The notes below the pieces were generated by a model, which saw only the letters and a program-made list of their open reading frames with translations, ran no database searches and was not told where the DNA came from. A stretch of DNA of 64,000 bases. Source: Metridium senile (taxonomy: Eukaryota; Cnidaria; Anthozoa; Actiniaria; Metridiidae). Of the stretch, positions 47,911 to 59,293 are shown piece after piece; position 1 is the first letter of the stretch; each line of letters starts with the position of its first letter. A program made the translations under genes and the position numbers. The stretch lies in contig OX459108.1 in assembly GCA_949775045.1 (NCBI GenBank), positions 4,642,461-4,706,460 of the forward strand. Reading direction: 5' to 3'.

Positions 47911-49158
47911 ACCACAACCGCCTAAAGAGAATGTCGGTTTCAATGTAGGACCGACACAAAAGAGGTCTGCTAAAGAGGCTAAGTGATACGCTTACGTCCT
48001 TTACGAAGAAATTTCCAGTTGCAACGCAAGTTACCGTTAACTTTTTGCTAGCCCCCGCGGTATTTAAGGACTTTTGTTCTTTTACGTGAAATATTGAATT
48101 TGAAGAATCTTTCTGTCTTAATTTCAAAAATCATATAACGTTTTAAGTTTATTCAAAACACGCTAACAAAAAATGACCTGAAATGTTTTATCAATTCTAT
48201 CAAAAAAAATAAAAATAATCTCCGCCCAAGTAATCTTACCGTAGCAAAACGAACGTTCGATCATTCAATCAGTTCTATATAAACATCCCATAAATATGTA
48301 GATCACTATTAGTTGTTCAATGACACGCAAATATAAATAGATTTTGCGTGCACGCAGCATCTGAGAACATACCACGGATGCTTTAATACGATCTTATATG
48401 TAATATACGTATCGTTTATAGATTTAAGCTTGTATATCATATGAGATCGCGACCGGCTGCCGGGTATATAGACACTGCGTATTTGTATATCATATTGTAT
48501 GGAATAAAAGCATGGCATGAAAATGAAATTACATAACTCATTTATTTGGCAAAGTGCGTGAACCAAATGGAACTAAAATAGACTATGTAACAATTTTTAG
48601 TTACAAAACCATGTTACTTACTATGTTACTTTTATGGTTATAAATGTATGAAGGCAATCACAACTAAGCAAATAAGTTGTCAATCTGAATAAAGAGAAAG
48701 AAAAACATTGAAGTTTCATCAATATTAAAACAGTTGAAATTTAACACTACGTAGTAAATGACTTCTTTATCTTCCGGTTTTAATTTTCTAAACCACAAAG
48801 CATTTTTTGACCCGCCAGTCTCAAATCAGCCGTTTATTTTAGGCCGTAATGCGAAATACAGCACCAAAAAAAATAATCTCAAAGTTATAGCAATGATGAA
48901 TTGAATTGAATTGAATTGAATTGGAGCTCACTCAATGTTCGATAAAATTCCGTAGATCACGATCAGCTCCTTAGGGACACGTCAATTTTGCGCGCCATGT
49001 CACAACCTTTCCGATATTAACCATTCGATATTTCTGCTGTGCTTCTTACTCATATCAAAACCACTCCACGCTTTTTTGCTAATGTCATTCGTGGGAAATA
49101 AAAGCATCGCATAAAAGTGATTATACACAATTGATTTCTTTGTCGAAGATTAGAAATA

Positions 49159-49413
49159 GGGGTACTCCCTTGGATAGGGGTGCTCGACGGACCTTTTAGG
49201 GTCGAAAATAGGACCCTCGCGTACCCTCTCGAACTGGCACCGTAACTTTTAGGGCCAGTTTTCGAACTTAAGGTTATCCATATTGAAACATGTTTTAAAG
49301 TGGTCGTACCTTTTAGGATGTGAAATCGTGAGTTAATTTATGCGTAACTTTTAGGGTCATTTTCAAAACCGTCCGACGAGCACCCCTATCCATTTTCTAA
49401 GGAAGTACCCCCC
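49159..49413. mobile_element. Foldback MITE, ends GGGGTACTCCCTTGGATAGGGGTGCTCG
   Basis: The left end is inverted at the right as 'cgagcacccctatccattttctaaggaagtacccccc'. Inside, 'ccttttagggtc'-like words repeat about every 60 bases. From 47911 to 49158 no gene is seen apart from short AT-rich repeats (a gaatt tandem at 48900-48922). Confidence 0.75.
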
Positions 49414-50062
49414 GGGCAGAATCATTCTTTTGATGTTTTCTGTCTAGTAACCTGAAAAAGTTATGTTCGCCTGTAATGTAGTAGGCTCTCAACGCATGCC
49501 TCTTTGACAGAGCTGTAAGGTTATGATCAGACAAAAAAATCAAAATGAGTGGATTGATTGGAAGAAAGTTACACGAGATAGAGTGAAGGAAGTTGCACGG
49601 AAAATGTTATGATACCTTCGATATGTACTTTACGTACAAGATACAAGTGTCAGTATGGTTGTATGTTCATGTATAGACATTTACATGTACGAAATATCTT
49701 TGTTACAGTTTACTTCACCAAATAAATAAAACATATATTGTTTAATGTTTATAAAACGCTTTAAAACAGTTTAAAACAGTTTGGAAGACAAAATTGTAAA
49801 TTCAAAAAAATGTTCGAATTTAATGTTTGGTTATTTAATGTTCGGTAATGCATGAGTCATTTGAAACCCCCGCAGAATATAGTTAACAGTATTACTTTGC
49901 CATAAGCACAGAGTTATCTAAACGTGTAATAATCATAAACCAAAACTAGTTCTCAACGATAGTTAAGAACGCCAGGTTTGACTCTGGATAATTAGTTTTG
50001 AGCGAGCGATCGCCATTGCAGATATATCCGTAAAGAAAGACAACCACACCAGGAAGGCCAAA

Positions 50063-50475
50063 ATGGCTGACCAGAAGTCACGAACGGTCGTGTTCAAAAC
50101 ACCGTGCAACTTCTCTCTGACTCAGGTCAGAGACGCCATCCAAGAACAAGCTGGACCAGGCACCATAGAGGTAGTTCAGGAGCTGGCCCTAGGGGAATAC
50201 CTGGTTCAGCTAACCTCTGAATTCCTGGCCGAAGACATCATCGAGTCTGGCATCGACATCAACGCCTGCCACACACCATGCCATCCCCCAACCGGCCACT
50301 ACACAATGGTCTCCATCATGGGCCTCAGGGCCTATGTGGACGACCAGGAGATAGTGGCAGCATTACAACCCTACGGCAAGATAAAAGAACATATGATCAG
50401 ACTGAAATACAAAAAGGACCACGAGCTCGCTGGACTCGAGAATGGCAACCGAATGGTCGCCATGATATTGAAGCA
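50063..50475 (+). pseudogene. LINE (non-LTR retrotransposon) ORF1, 5' part only
   Basis: The frame opens with MADQKSRTVVFKTPCNFSL and runs through ALGEYLVQL, CHPPTGHYTMVSIMGLRAYV and HELAGLENGNRMVAMIL, then loses similarity at about 50476. I recognise it as the N-terminal half of the RNA-binding ORF1 protein of a cnidarian LINE, which should continue into an RNA-binding region and CCHC knuckles. These are missing. A preceding GC-richer leader (49985-50062) looks like its 5' UTR. A copy with the 5' end kept and the 3' end lost is not what target-primed reverse transcription normally leaves. Confidence 0.7.
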
Positions 50476-51556
50476 AACACAATGGTGTTCAAAAAACTGT
50501 AAATTAACAACTTAATGTATTTCTACATCATAATTTTTTTGAAATATGAATATTATTTAGCTGACTAAAAAAGTAGAATTATGATTATTATGATTGACAC
50601 TTTACAGGTTTTTTTGAAAACTTCTAGTTGATATATTTCTGTGTTATTAAAAGTTACAATTGTTATTCATTTGAATAGAAACATTCATTTTAACAAACAT
50701 GCCGTTCAAGCATTCCAAGACTTAAGGGCATTATGGGTCTCATTCATTTTGAAATAAAAAATAAATATACAGAATTACTAGCATATATAGCTTGTATATT
50801 GTTTTAAAAGGCATGCATTAAGAATAACATAACTATCGCCCAGAATAAATAATAGAATTAAAGGATAATGAGGTTTCTTGTGTATTATAAAATTACTCTT
50901 TTGTCTCACGATGTTCTGGTTGAGCGATATAAGTGACAAAATATATATATTTACTCTTAATTTGTTATTTGATTTGTGATCATGCAGTGATCAGTATAGT
51001 TGAAATTCTTATGAAATAAAAAGCTTGATCCCGCCAAAAATGTCCTCAAGCGCAGAGACGTAGAGTTCAACAACAAATGATGTATCTTCGTCCTCCAGTC
51101 AACCCTTTTCTGATGAGTCAATCGAAGAAATCGAAAGTTCTGAACTGACAAATTTTGTCAAAAGGCGAAAAATCAAACAGAAAACCAAAGTTGTAGTGGG
51201 GCAAATACACGACCTATGTGCTAGCCAGAAAGAAACTTTGGGTTCTGTGCTTGCACAATGCTGTTTAGATGACTCTCTAAACAAGCCATCAGATGTTAGA
51301 GAGTCTGTGATATATGCTTTTGACATGGTTTGTCCAAAGCGAGGAGTTAAGAGGGCATTTGACGAGCTGATATCAAGTGATGCCTGGGATCAAAGAGTAT
51401 CACTGGTCAGAATGCCAGACTGGCAGTGCCTTCTTCTAAAACTGGAAGCAAAGATTTCTGATGCCAGCTGGCAGTCGATCATCAACATGACGAAACTCGG
51501 AAGGGAAGTAAATATAACATTTTTACCTTACTGCAGTATATGTACTTTAATATCAT

Positions 51557-51561
51557 CTAAA
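51557..51561. repeat. Target-site duplication (C)TAAA, left of BEL/Pao
   Basis: 'ctaaa' recurs at 57409-57413. Because the LTR ends ...gaaac, a 4- or 5-base duplication cannot be told apart. Confidence 0.75.
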
Positions 51562-52091
51562 TGTCGAGGAGTAAAATTAGGCATTTTTACAGTATTAATT
51601 TAGTCGATTATTTAGCATTTATTTAGCCTTTGAAACCAAAGATTTAGCATAACATATAACATAACTTAGAAGTATTAGTCACGTTATACCGGTATTGATA
51701 GTGTCATTCGTCATATGTCGGGTGGGACATTCAATAACAAGATTAGAGATAACAATTTAAGGGATTAGCACGTATATCGGAGAATATACAACTATTAGTC
51801 ACACGACAAGCATGTAAAAACAGGATACATAATGAATAGTGAATAAACTTCTCGTACGTAAGAGAAATGATTGTAAACCTAGGTATGAATGACTGTAAAC
51901 TTAGGTATGTTGTTCCTGTTAGAGTTTTGATATAAATATAGGTAGAAAATCGATGTATAGGCAGTAAAAAGTTGGATTGCGAATTGTAAGAAACGCAAAT
52001 GTACCAGTGACAAGGGAATAAAAGGTTTGACGCAAAACGAAGTTGTAGTGGTCTACTTGGATAGACACGTTCGTGGATAGCTCTACGAAAC
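51562..52091 (+). repeat. BEL/Pao 5' LTR, 530 bp
   Basis: Starts TGTCGAGGAGTAAAATTAGG and ends ...ctctacgaaac. I saw no difference from the 3' LTR. A 'tataaatata' at about 51931 and 'aataaaagg' at about 52017 are likely promoter and poly(A) signals. A primer-binding-site-like TGGTCCTTCGAGCCGG follows at 52093. The matching tRNA was not identified. Confidence 0.93.
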
Positions 52092-52137
52092 TTGGTCCTT
52101 CGAGCCGGATCAGCCGAGAAGAAGAAAAATCTCGAAG

Positions 52138-55100
52138 ATGGCGGACGAAATCGCAAAGAGAAAGAAAGTACGGTCAGCTCACCGCGGAGCTGCCTGTAAG
52201 CTGATCAACAAGACTAACGAGAAACTAAACGAAGACGGTGAAGAACTAGAGGAGTTGTGGGCACGACAACAGATCACCGCTCTTCAACAAAAGGGAAAGA
52301 AGCTACAAGAGCTTGATGATGAAGTAGTCGATCTCCTCGTCGCAATCGAGGAGACCACTGAGGACGACATCGAGAGGGTGATAACGGAGGGAGAGAAGCT
52401 GCGCAGCGATCTTCTTGCCGTAACACTTAAACTGGAAAAGGAGCTGAAAACAAATCAAGAAACACCGCTAAACACCTCAACGACAAGCACAGAATCCACA
52501 ACCCAAAAACAAATCACCGCAAGATTACCGAAACTGCAGATGTTGCGGTTCAATGGCAAACTGCAAGAATGGCAAGAGTTCTGGGATAGTTACGAAAGTA
52601 CTATCCACAAAAATGAGGCCCTCGCAAACGTAGATAAGTTTAAATATTTAAAGGGATTATTGGACGGACCTGCGAAGGCAACAGTGGCAGGTTTCGCGCT
52701 CACCTCGGCCAACTACGACGCAGCAGTAAAGACGTTACTTGAACGATATGGTCGAGACGAGGCGATACAACAAAGCCACATCAAGGATTTGATGGAAATT
52801 GAGCCAGTGTACAACGACGCTGATTCCACAAGATTAAGAAGGTTTTTTCAGGCTTGTGAGTCACATTACCGTGGCTTACAAGCGCTGGAAGTGAATGAGA
52901 ACACTTATTCTTGTATAGTAGTACCGCGACTACTAGAAAAGCTTCCTTCACAGCTGCGACTGACCATTACGAGAGGACAGAAATTCCGCCTGTGGAAGAT
53001 GAAAGACCTAATACACCAACTCAAGAACGAGATTGAACTGAGGGAAGACCACGATGCCATGAAACAGATAAAACCGGAAAACAAGCGACAGTACGGACAG
53101 CCACGTGCATCAGCGAGTGCCCTGCTGTCATCAAACAAGCCATTTACGAAGAAATGTGTGTACTGTTGGGGACACCACGAAGAAGAGGACTGTGCCAACA
53201 TGAATACAGCGAAAGAAAGAAGGGAACTGTTAGTTAAGTATAACAGATGCTTTAAATGTTTAAAAAGGAACCATAGAGTGGTAGAATGTAGATCTAACCT
53301 AAGTTGTAAGGGGTGTGGGAGGAATCACCACGTCAGTATTTGTGAGGGTCAGGCCTCAGGGAAAACCCCGCAATTAGGTAATCAAACCACGCATTTATCG
53401 GAAATATCAAGTAATAACATAGTAGTTAATAATAATAACCAGGGTAAAAGCGCACCTAATATCGAGTTCACAGGTAAGCGTTATTCTGTGAAATTACCAT
53501 GGAAAACAGGTCACAGACGGTTGCCTACTAATCAACATGCAGGACTTGCTTGTTTACGCAACCAAGTCAAAAAACTGCAAAAGACGCCCGCCTTACTAAA
53601 AGAGTACGATAGAATAATGAGAGAGCAGTTGGCCGCAGGTATTGTAGAGAAAGTGCCCGCAGTCGACTTAGCACGTAAGGTTCATTACTTGCCCCATCAT
53701 GCTGTCGTACGGGAGGACGCCTTAACCACCAAGGTACGTATAGTTTACAATGGTTCATCGAAGGACGGTAAGCATGGCGTGTCATTGAATGATTGTTTAC
53801 ACACCGGTCCGTCGTTGAATCCATTGCTCCTAGATATATTATTAAGATTTAGAGAGAATAGAGTAGCCTTAGCAGGAGACATAGAAAAGGCATTTTTAAA
53901 TGTTGACATTGATGACGCAGATAGAGACGTTGTAAGGTTCTATTGGGTAGAGGATGTTAACAAGGAAGATTTCAAGATAGAAACATACCGTTTTACTAGG
54001 GTAGTGTTTGGTTTAAATGCATCACCGTTCCTTTTAAACGCAACAATTAGACATCACTTAGCTAGATACAGTGAGAGTGATCCGAGATTTACAAGTAAGT
54101 TAGCAAAGAGCTTCTACGTAGACGATTTGGTGACCGGAGAACACACGGTAAGTAAAGCATTTGAGTTGTTTGAGAAGTCTGTGAGTAGAATGTCGGAAGC
54201 AGGGTTTAGATTGAGAAAATGGCTAACAAACAGTCGTGAGCTGAGAGAGAAAATTGAATGCGTAGAGAAAGGAAAAGAAGACAATGGAGACGAGTCGTAT
54301 GCAAAAACAGTGTTGTCAACACAACAGAGTGGTCCAAAGAGAGACAAAATACTAGGCCTATCGTGGGATTGTGAGAGAGATTCGATCCATTTTAACTTTG
54401 AGCGCACAGCAGAAAGGGCAAAGCAAGGAGAGTTAACAAAACGCAGTGTCTTGAGTGTAATATCTGGATTATTTGACCCTTTGGGAATCTTCAGCCCAAT
54501 GTCAGTAAGTATGAAAATTATGTTTCAAGAGCTTTGTACTGATAAGGTAGGTTGGGACGAACCAATCAACGACGAGTATAAGGTAAGATGGAACAAGTGG
54601 GTTGATGAGTTATGTGAGACAAAAGAGATAGTGATTGACAGGTGTGTGTATGATCATCCAGAGGATCGCGTGACTGAGTGTTATTTACACGGGTTTGGGG
54701 ACGCGAGTACAAAGGCTTACTGCGCAGTGGTATATTTAGTATATGTACTTGACGATGGTTCACGTCATGTTAAGTTGCTAGCAAGTAAGACCAGAGTAGC
54801 GCCTTTGAAACAGCTTACCATACCGAGGTTAGAGCTTATGTCAGCAGTTATCTTAACACAGCTAGTTGAGACAGTGAAGAATGCATTGAGTGCACAATTA
54901 GACATAAAGGGAGTAACGTATTGGTTAGACAGTAAGACAGCTTTATGTTGGATACAGAATAGAGGCGAATGGAAGCAGTTCGTTCGTCATAGAGTTAATA
55001 GCATACTAGGTAAAACAGAGATGAAGTACTGGAGACATTGTCCAGGTGAGTATAACCCAGCAGATATCGGTTCAAGGGGCACATCAGCAGATGCCCTAAA

Positions 55101-56859
55101 GAAGAATAAACTGTGGTGGGAAGGCCCATCATGGTTGAAGTTACCTGACAGTGAGTGGCCATCTAAACTCGAAGAGGTGAGTGAAACCCAAGAGTGTAAA
55201 GAAGAAGAGAAGAAATCAGCCACTCTCTTAGCAGTAAACGAGGTAAGGGAATCGCCTAGTTTGAACAAAGTCATAGACGTAAGCAAGTATAGTGACTATA
55301 ATAGGTTAGTGAGAGTGACAGCTTGGGTGTCAAGATTTGTAAACAACCTCCGAGTGTCTAGAGAAAAACGGGGGGAGCGAGTGAATGGAAAGTTAGAAGC
55401 CCAGGAAATCAGCGAGGCAGAGCAACGCTGGATAGTAGCAGCGCAAGTAGAATTAAAGCAACAAGGCAATTATAAGCAATTAGCTAGTGAGTTGAGACTA
55501 GATGATAGTAACAAGATAATAGTATGCCGAGGCAGATTAGAACATTCAGACTTGAGTGTAGAGGCTAGAGCACCAATTATACTTCCTAAGGAGCATAGAC
55601 TAACAAGATTAATCATAGAACAGTGTCACAATAGAGTATTGCATAGTGGACTTAGAGCAACGTTAGCGGAGTTAAGAGCAAAGTTCTGGGTACCAAGAGG
55701 TAGACAAATAGTCAAGAATATTATAGGTGGTTGCGTGACATGTAAGAAGTTGATAGGGAAACCTTATGGAACACCAACGGAAGCGGCACTGCCAGAGTTT
55801 AGAGTTAAAGAGTCGCCTCCATTCTCTAAGGTAGGTGTGGATTTTGCAGGTCCATTATATGTTAAGGGATCGCAAAGTTCAGAAATGGACAAGGTTTACA
55901 TTGCATTGTTTACATGTTGCGTGACTAGAGCAGTACATTTAGAGTTAGTGGAAAATTTAGAAGCACCAACCTTCATGAGATGTTTGAGGAAGTTCAGTGC
56001 TAGACGAGGTATGCCTACATTAATAGTATCAGACAACGCAAAGACATTTCAAGCAGCTAACAGGACGTTAAATAGTCTGTTTGAACATCCAGAGGTAAGG
56101 ACTTATCTTAACAATTACAAGATAGTATGGAGGTTCAATTTAGCAAAGGCCCCGTGGTGGGGAGGGTTCTTCGAAAGAATGGTTGGTAATGTAAAACAGA
56201 GTTTAAGGAAGGTGTTAGGTAATGCTAGACTAACACATGATGAGTTAGTTACAGTTTTAACCGAGGTAGAGTCAACACTTAATTGCAGACCATTAACTTA
56301 CGAATATGATGAGGTCGGAGAAGAAGTGTTGACGCCATCTCATCTAATTTACGGTAGGAGAATCAATAGTTTACCAGACGCAGTGGTAGAGCCAGACGAT
56401 GTTAGAGAAGAGCCAGAATGTAGTACTAGGTTTAAGTATTTGAGTTCTACGTTAGCACATTTTTGGGGGAGATGGAGAAAGGAATATTTAGCCAATCTCA
56501 GAGAGTTTCATAAAACTAAGCGAGCAAGACAGAGTAAAGCAGTTATACAAGTAGGAGATGTAGTGACTGTGTATGAAGAGGGAAAAAAGAGAAACGAGTG
56601 GAAACTAGCAGTTATAGAAGAACTAGTTAGAGGCAGGGATGGAGTAGTGCGTGGCGCTAAGATACGAGTAATCACTAAGGGTAAGATAGTACGCATATCT
56701 CGACCTGTCCAAAGACTTTATCCCATTGAAGTCAGAGCTGATGAAGATGATGCCGCAGCGATGCGAGTTCCGCGTGTGCAGCAAGCGCGCAGAACCTTAC
56801 CTAGACGCAATGCAGCTTTAGACGCTGGTTGGAAAACTCGTTTAATGCTTGACTCGTAG
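52138..56859 (+). CDS. BEL/Pao gag-pol polyprotein, 1,573 aa, protease domain missing
   Basis: The order is: coiled-coil N-terminus; DUF1759 gag-like region (LPKLQMLRFNGKLQEWQEFW, near 130-290); zinc knuckles at C340, C371 and C390; reverse transcriptase (D581 in GDIEKAFLNV, YVDD at 660-663); RNase H (FGDAS at 853-857, RLELMSA, YWLDSKT); integrase with an HHCC finger (H..H in QCHNRVLHSGL, then CVTCKK) and D1235, D1299, E1346; and a C-terminal DUF5641-type segment (FWGRWRKEYL). Family members carry an aspartic protease between the knuckles and RT. Here only about 40 residues separate the last knuckle from the GKRYSVKLPWK start of the pol part, so the protease is absent by an in-frame deletion. 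The start ATG is 47 bases after the 5' LTR. Confidence 0.92.
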   Translation: MADEIAKRKKVRSAHRGAACKLINKTNEKLNEDGEELEELWARQQITALQQKGKKLQELDDEVVDLLVAIEETTEDDIERVITEGEKLRSDLLAVTLKLEKELKTNQETPLNTSTTSTESTTQKQITARLPKLQMLRFNGKLQEWQEFWDSYESTIHKNEALANVDKFKYLKGLLDGPAKATVAGFALTSANYDAAVKTLLERYGRDEAIQQSHIKDLMEIEPVYNDADSTRLRRFFQACESHYRGLQALEVNENTYSCIVVPRLLEKLPSQLRLTITRGQKFRLWKMKDLIHQLKNEIELREDHDAMKQIKPENKRQYGQPRASASALLSSNKPFTKKCVYCWGHHEEEDCANMNTAKERRELLVKYNRCFKCLKRNHRVVECRSNLSCKGCGRNHHVSICEGQASGKTPQLGNQTTHLSEISSNNIVVNNNNQGKSAPNIEFTGKRYSVKLPWKTGHRRLPTNQHAGLACLRNQVKKLQKTPALLKEYDRIMREQLAAGIVEKVPAVDLARKVHYLPHHAVVREDALTTKVRIVYNGSSKDGKHGVSLNDCLHTGPSLNPLLLDILLRFRENRVALAGDIEKAFLNVDIDDADRDVVRFYWVEDVNKEDFKIETYRFTRVVFGLNASPFLLNATIRHHLARYSESDPRFTSKLAKSFYVDDLVTGEHTVSKAFELFEKSVSRMSEAGFRLRKWLTNSRELREKIECVEKGKEDNGDESYAKTVLSTQQSGPKRDKILGLSWDCERDSIHFNFERTAERAKQGELTKRSVLSVISGLFDPLGIFSPMSVSMKIMFQELCTDKVGWDEPINDEYKVRWNKWVDELCETKEIVIDRCVYDHPEDRVTECYLHGFGDASTKAYCAVVYLVYVLDDGSRHVKLLASKTRVAPLKQLTIPRLELMSAVILTQLVETVKNALSAQLDIKGVTYWLDSKTALCWIQNRGEWKQFVRHRVNSILGKTEMKYWRHCPGEYNPADIGSRGTSADALKKNKLWWEGPSWLKLPDSEWPSKLEEVSETQECKEEEKKSATLLAVNEVRESPSLNKVIDVSKYSDYNRLVRVTAWVSRFVNNLRVSREKRGERVNGKLEAQEISEAEQRWIVAAQVELKQQGNYKQLASELRLDDSNKIIVCRGRLEHSDLSVEARAPIILPKEHRLTRLIIEQCHNRVLHSGLRATLAELRAKFWVPRGRQIVKNIIGGCVTCKKLIGKPYGTPTEAALPEFRVKESPPFSKVGVDFAGPLYVKGSQSSEMDKVYIALFTCCVTRAVHLELVENLEAPTFMRCLRKFSARRGMPTLIVSDNAKTFQAANRTLNSLFEHPEVRTYLNNYKIVWRFNLAKAPWWGGFFERMVGNVKQSLRKVLGNARLTHDELVTVLTEVESTLNCRPLTYEYDEVGEEVLTPSHLIYGRRINSLPDAVVEPDDVREEPECSTRFKYLSSTLAHFWGRWRKEYLANLREFHKTKRARQSKAVIQVGDVVTVYEEGKKRNEWKLAVIEELVRGRDGVVRGAKIRVITKGKIVRISRPVQRLYPIEVRADEDDAAAMRVPRVQQARRTLPRRNAALDAGWKTRLMLDS

Positions 56860-56879
56860 ACGAGTCAAGGGGGGGAGTG

Positions 56880-57409
56880 TGTCGAGGAGTAAAATTAGGC
56901 ATTTTTACAGTATTAATTTAGTCGATTATTTAGCATTTATTTAGCCTTTGAAACCAAAGATTTAGCATAACATATAACATAACTTAGAAGTATTAGTCAC
57001 GTTATACCGGTATTGATAGTGTCATTCGTCATATGTCGGGTGGGACATTCAATAACAAGATTAGAGATAACAATTTAAGGGATTAGCACGTATATCGGAG
57101 AATATACAACTATTAGTCACACGACAAGCATGTAAAAACAGGATACATAATGAATAGTGAATAAACTTCTCGTACGTAAGAGAAATGATTGTAAACCTAG
57201 GTATGAATGACTGTAAACTTAGGTATGTTGTTCCTGTTAGAGTTTTGATATAAATATAGGTAGAAAATCGATGTATAGGCAGTAAAAAGTTGGATTGCGA
57301 ATTGTAAGAAACGCAAATGTACCAGTGACAAGGGAATAAAAGGTTTGACGCAAAACGAAGTTGTAGTGGTCTACTTGGATAGACACGTTCGTGGATAGCT
57401 CTACGAAAC
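56880..57409 (+). repeat. BEL/Pao 3' LTR, 530 bp
   Basis: Matches the 5' LTR base for base as far as I could compare, and directly follows the polypurine tract. Confidence 0.93.
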
Positions 57410-58787
57410 TAAATACCCCCATTATAGTTTTATTCATACAACATCAAAGTAACAAAAGTAATGTATAAATATTTGGAGATTTTAATAACAGTTTACAATA
57501 ACAATGAAATATAAGGCATTAAATAACTTATAAGCTATCCAAATACATTTTAAAATAAAAATACATTCAACTATTGTTAAATTCCCATTAACTTTTAAAT
57601 ATTATGATTTGTTATTATTAATGTGATCTGGGATTTTACATTTTAGTAAATAGTAAAGTAAAAAAAAAAAAAAAAACGGCTACTTAATTTGTACATCAAA
57701 CACAAATTGCTTATTGTCATTTTGAAATTAAACTTTTGTTCTGTTCTATTTTAGGGAATGTCAAACCTATCCATATTGCCGATCAAGAACCACATGAAAG
57801 CTTTGCGTGCTATGGTCTTTGGGGTGGTGAGAGAAGTAACGGGTGTAAAGGAAAATACACATCCTCTTGTAAATGGTTACCAAGTCAACCTTGAACAAGC
57901 CATAGTTTGGAGTGTAAGGGAGCAGAGATGATGACATTTAATAAACATACTCAGTTAAACAATATGATCTACATTGATTGATCTACATACTTATAACACC
58001 TTACAAACCACTGGAATGTATAATTGCGGTCAGTTTGCGACGCCTTCAAATCGTCGCAAAACAGAAATACAAGGTACGGGGCTCGTCATGAGTGAAAAGA
58101 TCAACAGTGAAATTCAATTTATCAAAACCGACTATTTTACTATCTGGAGATATAGAGTTTAGCTTTGTATTTTTCAATATTTATATTGTACCTTATCAAT
58201 TCATAATTACTATTTTTTTACAGTCCAAATTATACTCAAGTTATAAAAACAAGTTCTCACACAAGCAGGTAAGGAAATGGTTATTACAATTACATATTTA
58301 AAAGGGTATTTATGTTTTTTATATGCTTTCAGTTCAACAATATATACATCCGATAAGCTCATTTAACTGACCTAAGACATCAACCAACTCCACCAACTTT
58401 TGTCAAGTCATTTCGACAGTCTTCGCTACTGAGTTGGCAAGTAACTTAGCTTAACTGATGAATTATTTACACGAGTCAAATCACATCCTTAGTAATATTA
58501 TTTTAACATTGTCATAGGATACCTCGATTGTTGGCATGAGCAATACAAATCAACTATAACTACCCTTGCCATCTGCAATAACTAGGCAGCCAAGATGGCA
58601 ACCACCGGCTAAAAAGTCAAAAAATGGAAATAAGCTTTAAGATATTGTTAGAGGAGACTTTGTTTTTGTAGTTTTTGAGCGTTGGTTGGTCTCAAAAATG
58701 CTAATTACTACTTTTGCGTCTAAAAAATCGAAAAATCATTTTTTTCTCAAAACCAACTGCACCGATAGATGAGTCATATGATAGGCT

Positions 58788-58977
58788 TTACTGCGGTTTT
58801 CCACTTTCTGCGAACTCAGACATTCCCACGGCTTAATGTGAAACACGTTTTTAGCTGCCGTCAATCAAAACCAATTAGTCGGTACCTTTTAAATCCTTGA
58901 TTGACGGCAGCTAAAAACGTATTTCACAACGAGCCGTTGAAATGTCTGAGTTCGCAGAAAGTCGAAAACCGCAGTAA
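58788..58977. mobile_element. Foldback MITE, family 'TTACTGCGGTTTTCGAC', copy 2
   Basis: Long arms from 'ttactgcggttttccactttctgcgaac' to the inverse at 58977, with 'ctgccgtcaatca' meeting 'tgattgacggcag' near the centre. Confidence 0.8.
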
Positions 58978-59293
58978 TGGGTACACATTTTGAGGTGGGT
59001 CGATTTTTGGGCCATTTCCAACTTTGCACGATCACTACGGAGACGGCCTCTTGAGCATTTTTATATATTTTATATATATACGACTTTATAATATGTAATA
59101 TTTTATCTAAATCATCCTCACCAATTAATGCAAGCACCCAAAAGATAAGCAAAATCACTAAGTCAATTATATGTAAAACTTCTTCATTTTACTGAAATAA
59201 GCAATAACCTTGTTTGATTCTGAATAAAACAGCGTATAATATTACAATCATTTAATAAAGCATAATCATATTTTCTGTTTTGGTAGCAGGTGT

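Larger units (their letters stand above)
51562..57409 (+). mobile_element. Full-length BEL/Pao LTR retrotransposon, 5,848 bp
   Basis: Two indistinguishable 530-bp LTRs flank a primer-binding site, one long open frame and a polypurine tract (about 56867-56877, 'aagggggggag'). The target duplication is 4-5 bases, as in this superfamily. Insertion is very recent because the LTRs have not diverged. It lies in the same strand sense as the surrounding gene, in its intron. Confidence 0.93.
51040..57913 (+). pseudogene. Unidentified gene, two exons around a BEL/Pao insertion, early stop codon
   Basis: Exon one starts at ATG 51040-51042, has a TAG at 51061-51063 (codon 8), and is then open to 51507: a Ser/Glu-rich stretch, FVKRRKIKQKTKVVV, LCASQKETLGSVLAQCCLDD and WDQRVSLVRMPDWQCLL. 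Donor gtaaat follows. Exon two (57755-57913) starts in the same phase: GMSNLSILPIKNHMKAL, then PLVNGYQVNLEQAIVWS, and ends at gtaagg. The protein is not recognised. Its style fits other repetitive cnidarian transposon-linked proteins. The LTR element lies in the intron 54 bases after the donor. Between 57914 and 58780 I see only short AT-rich sequence. Confidence 0.55.
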
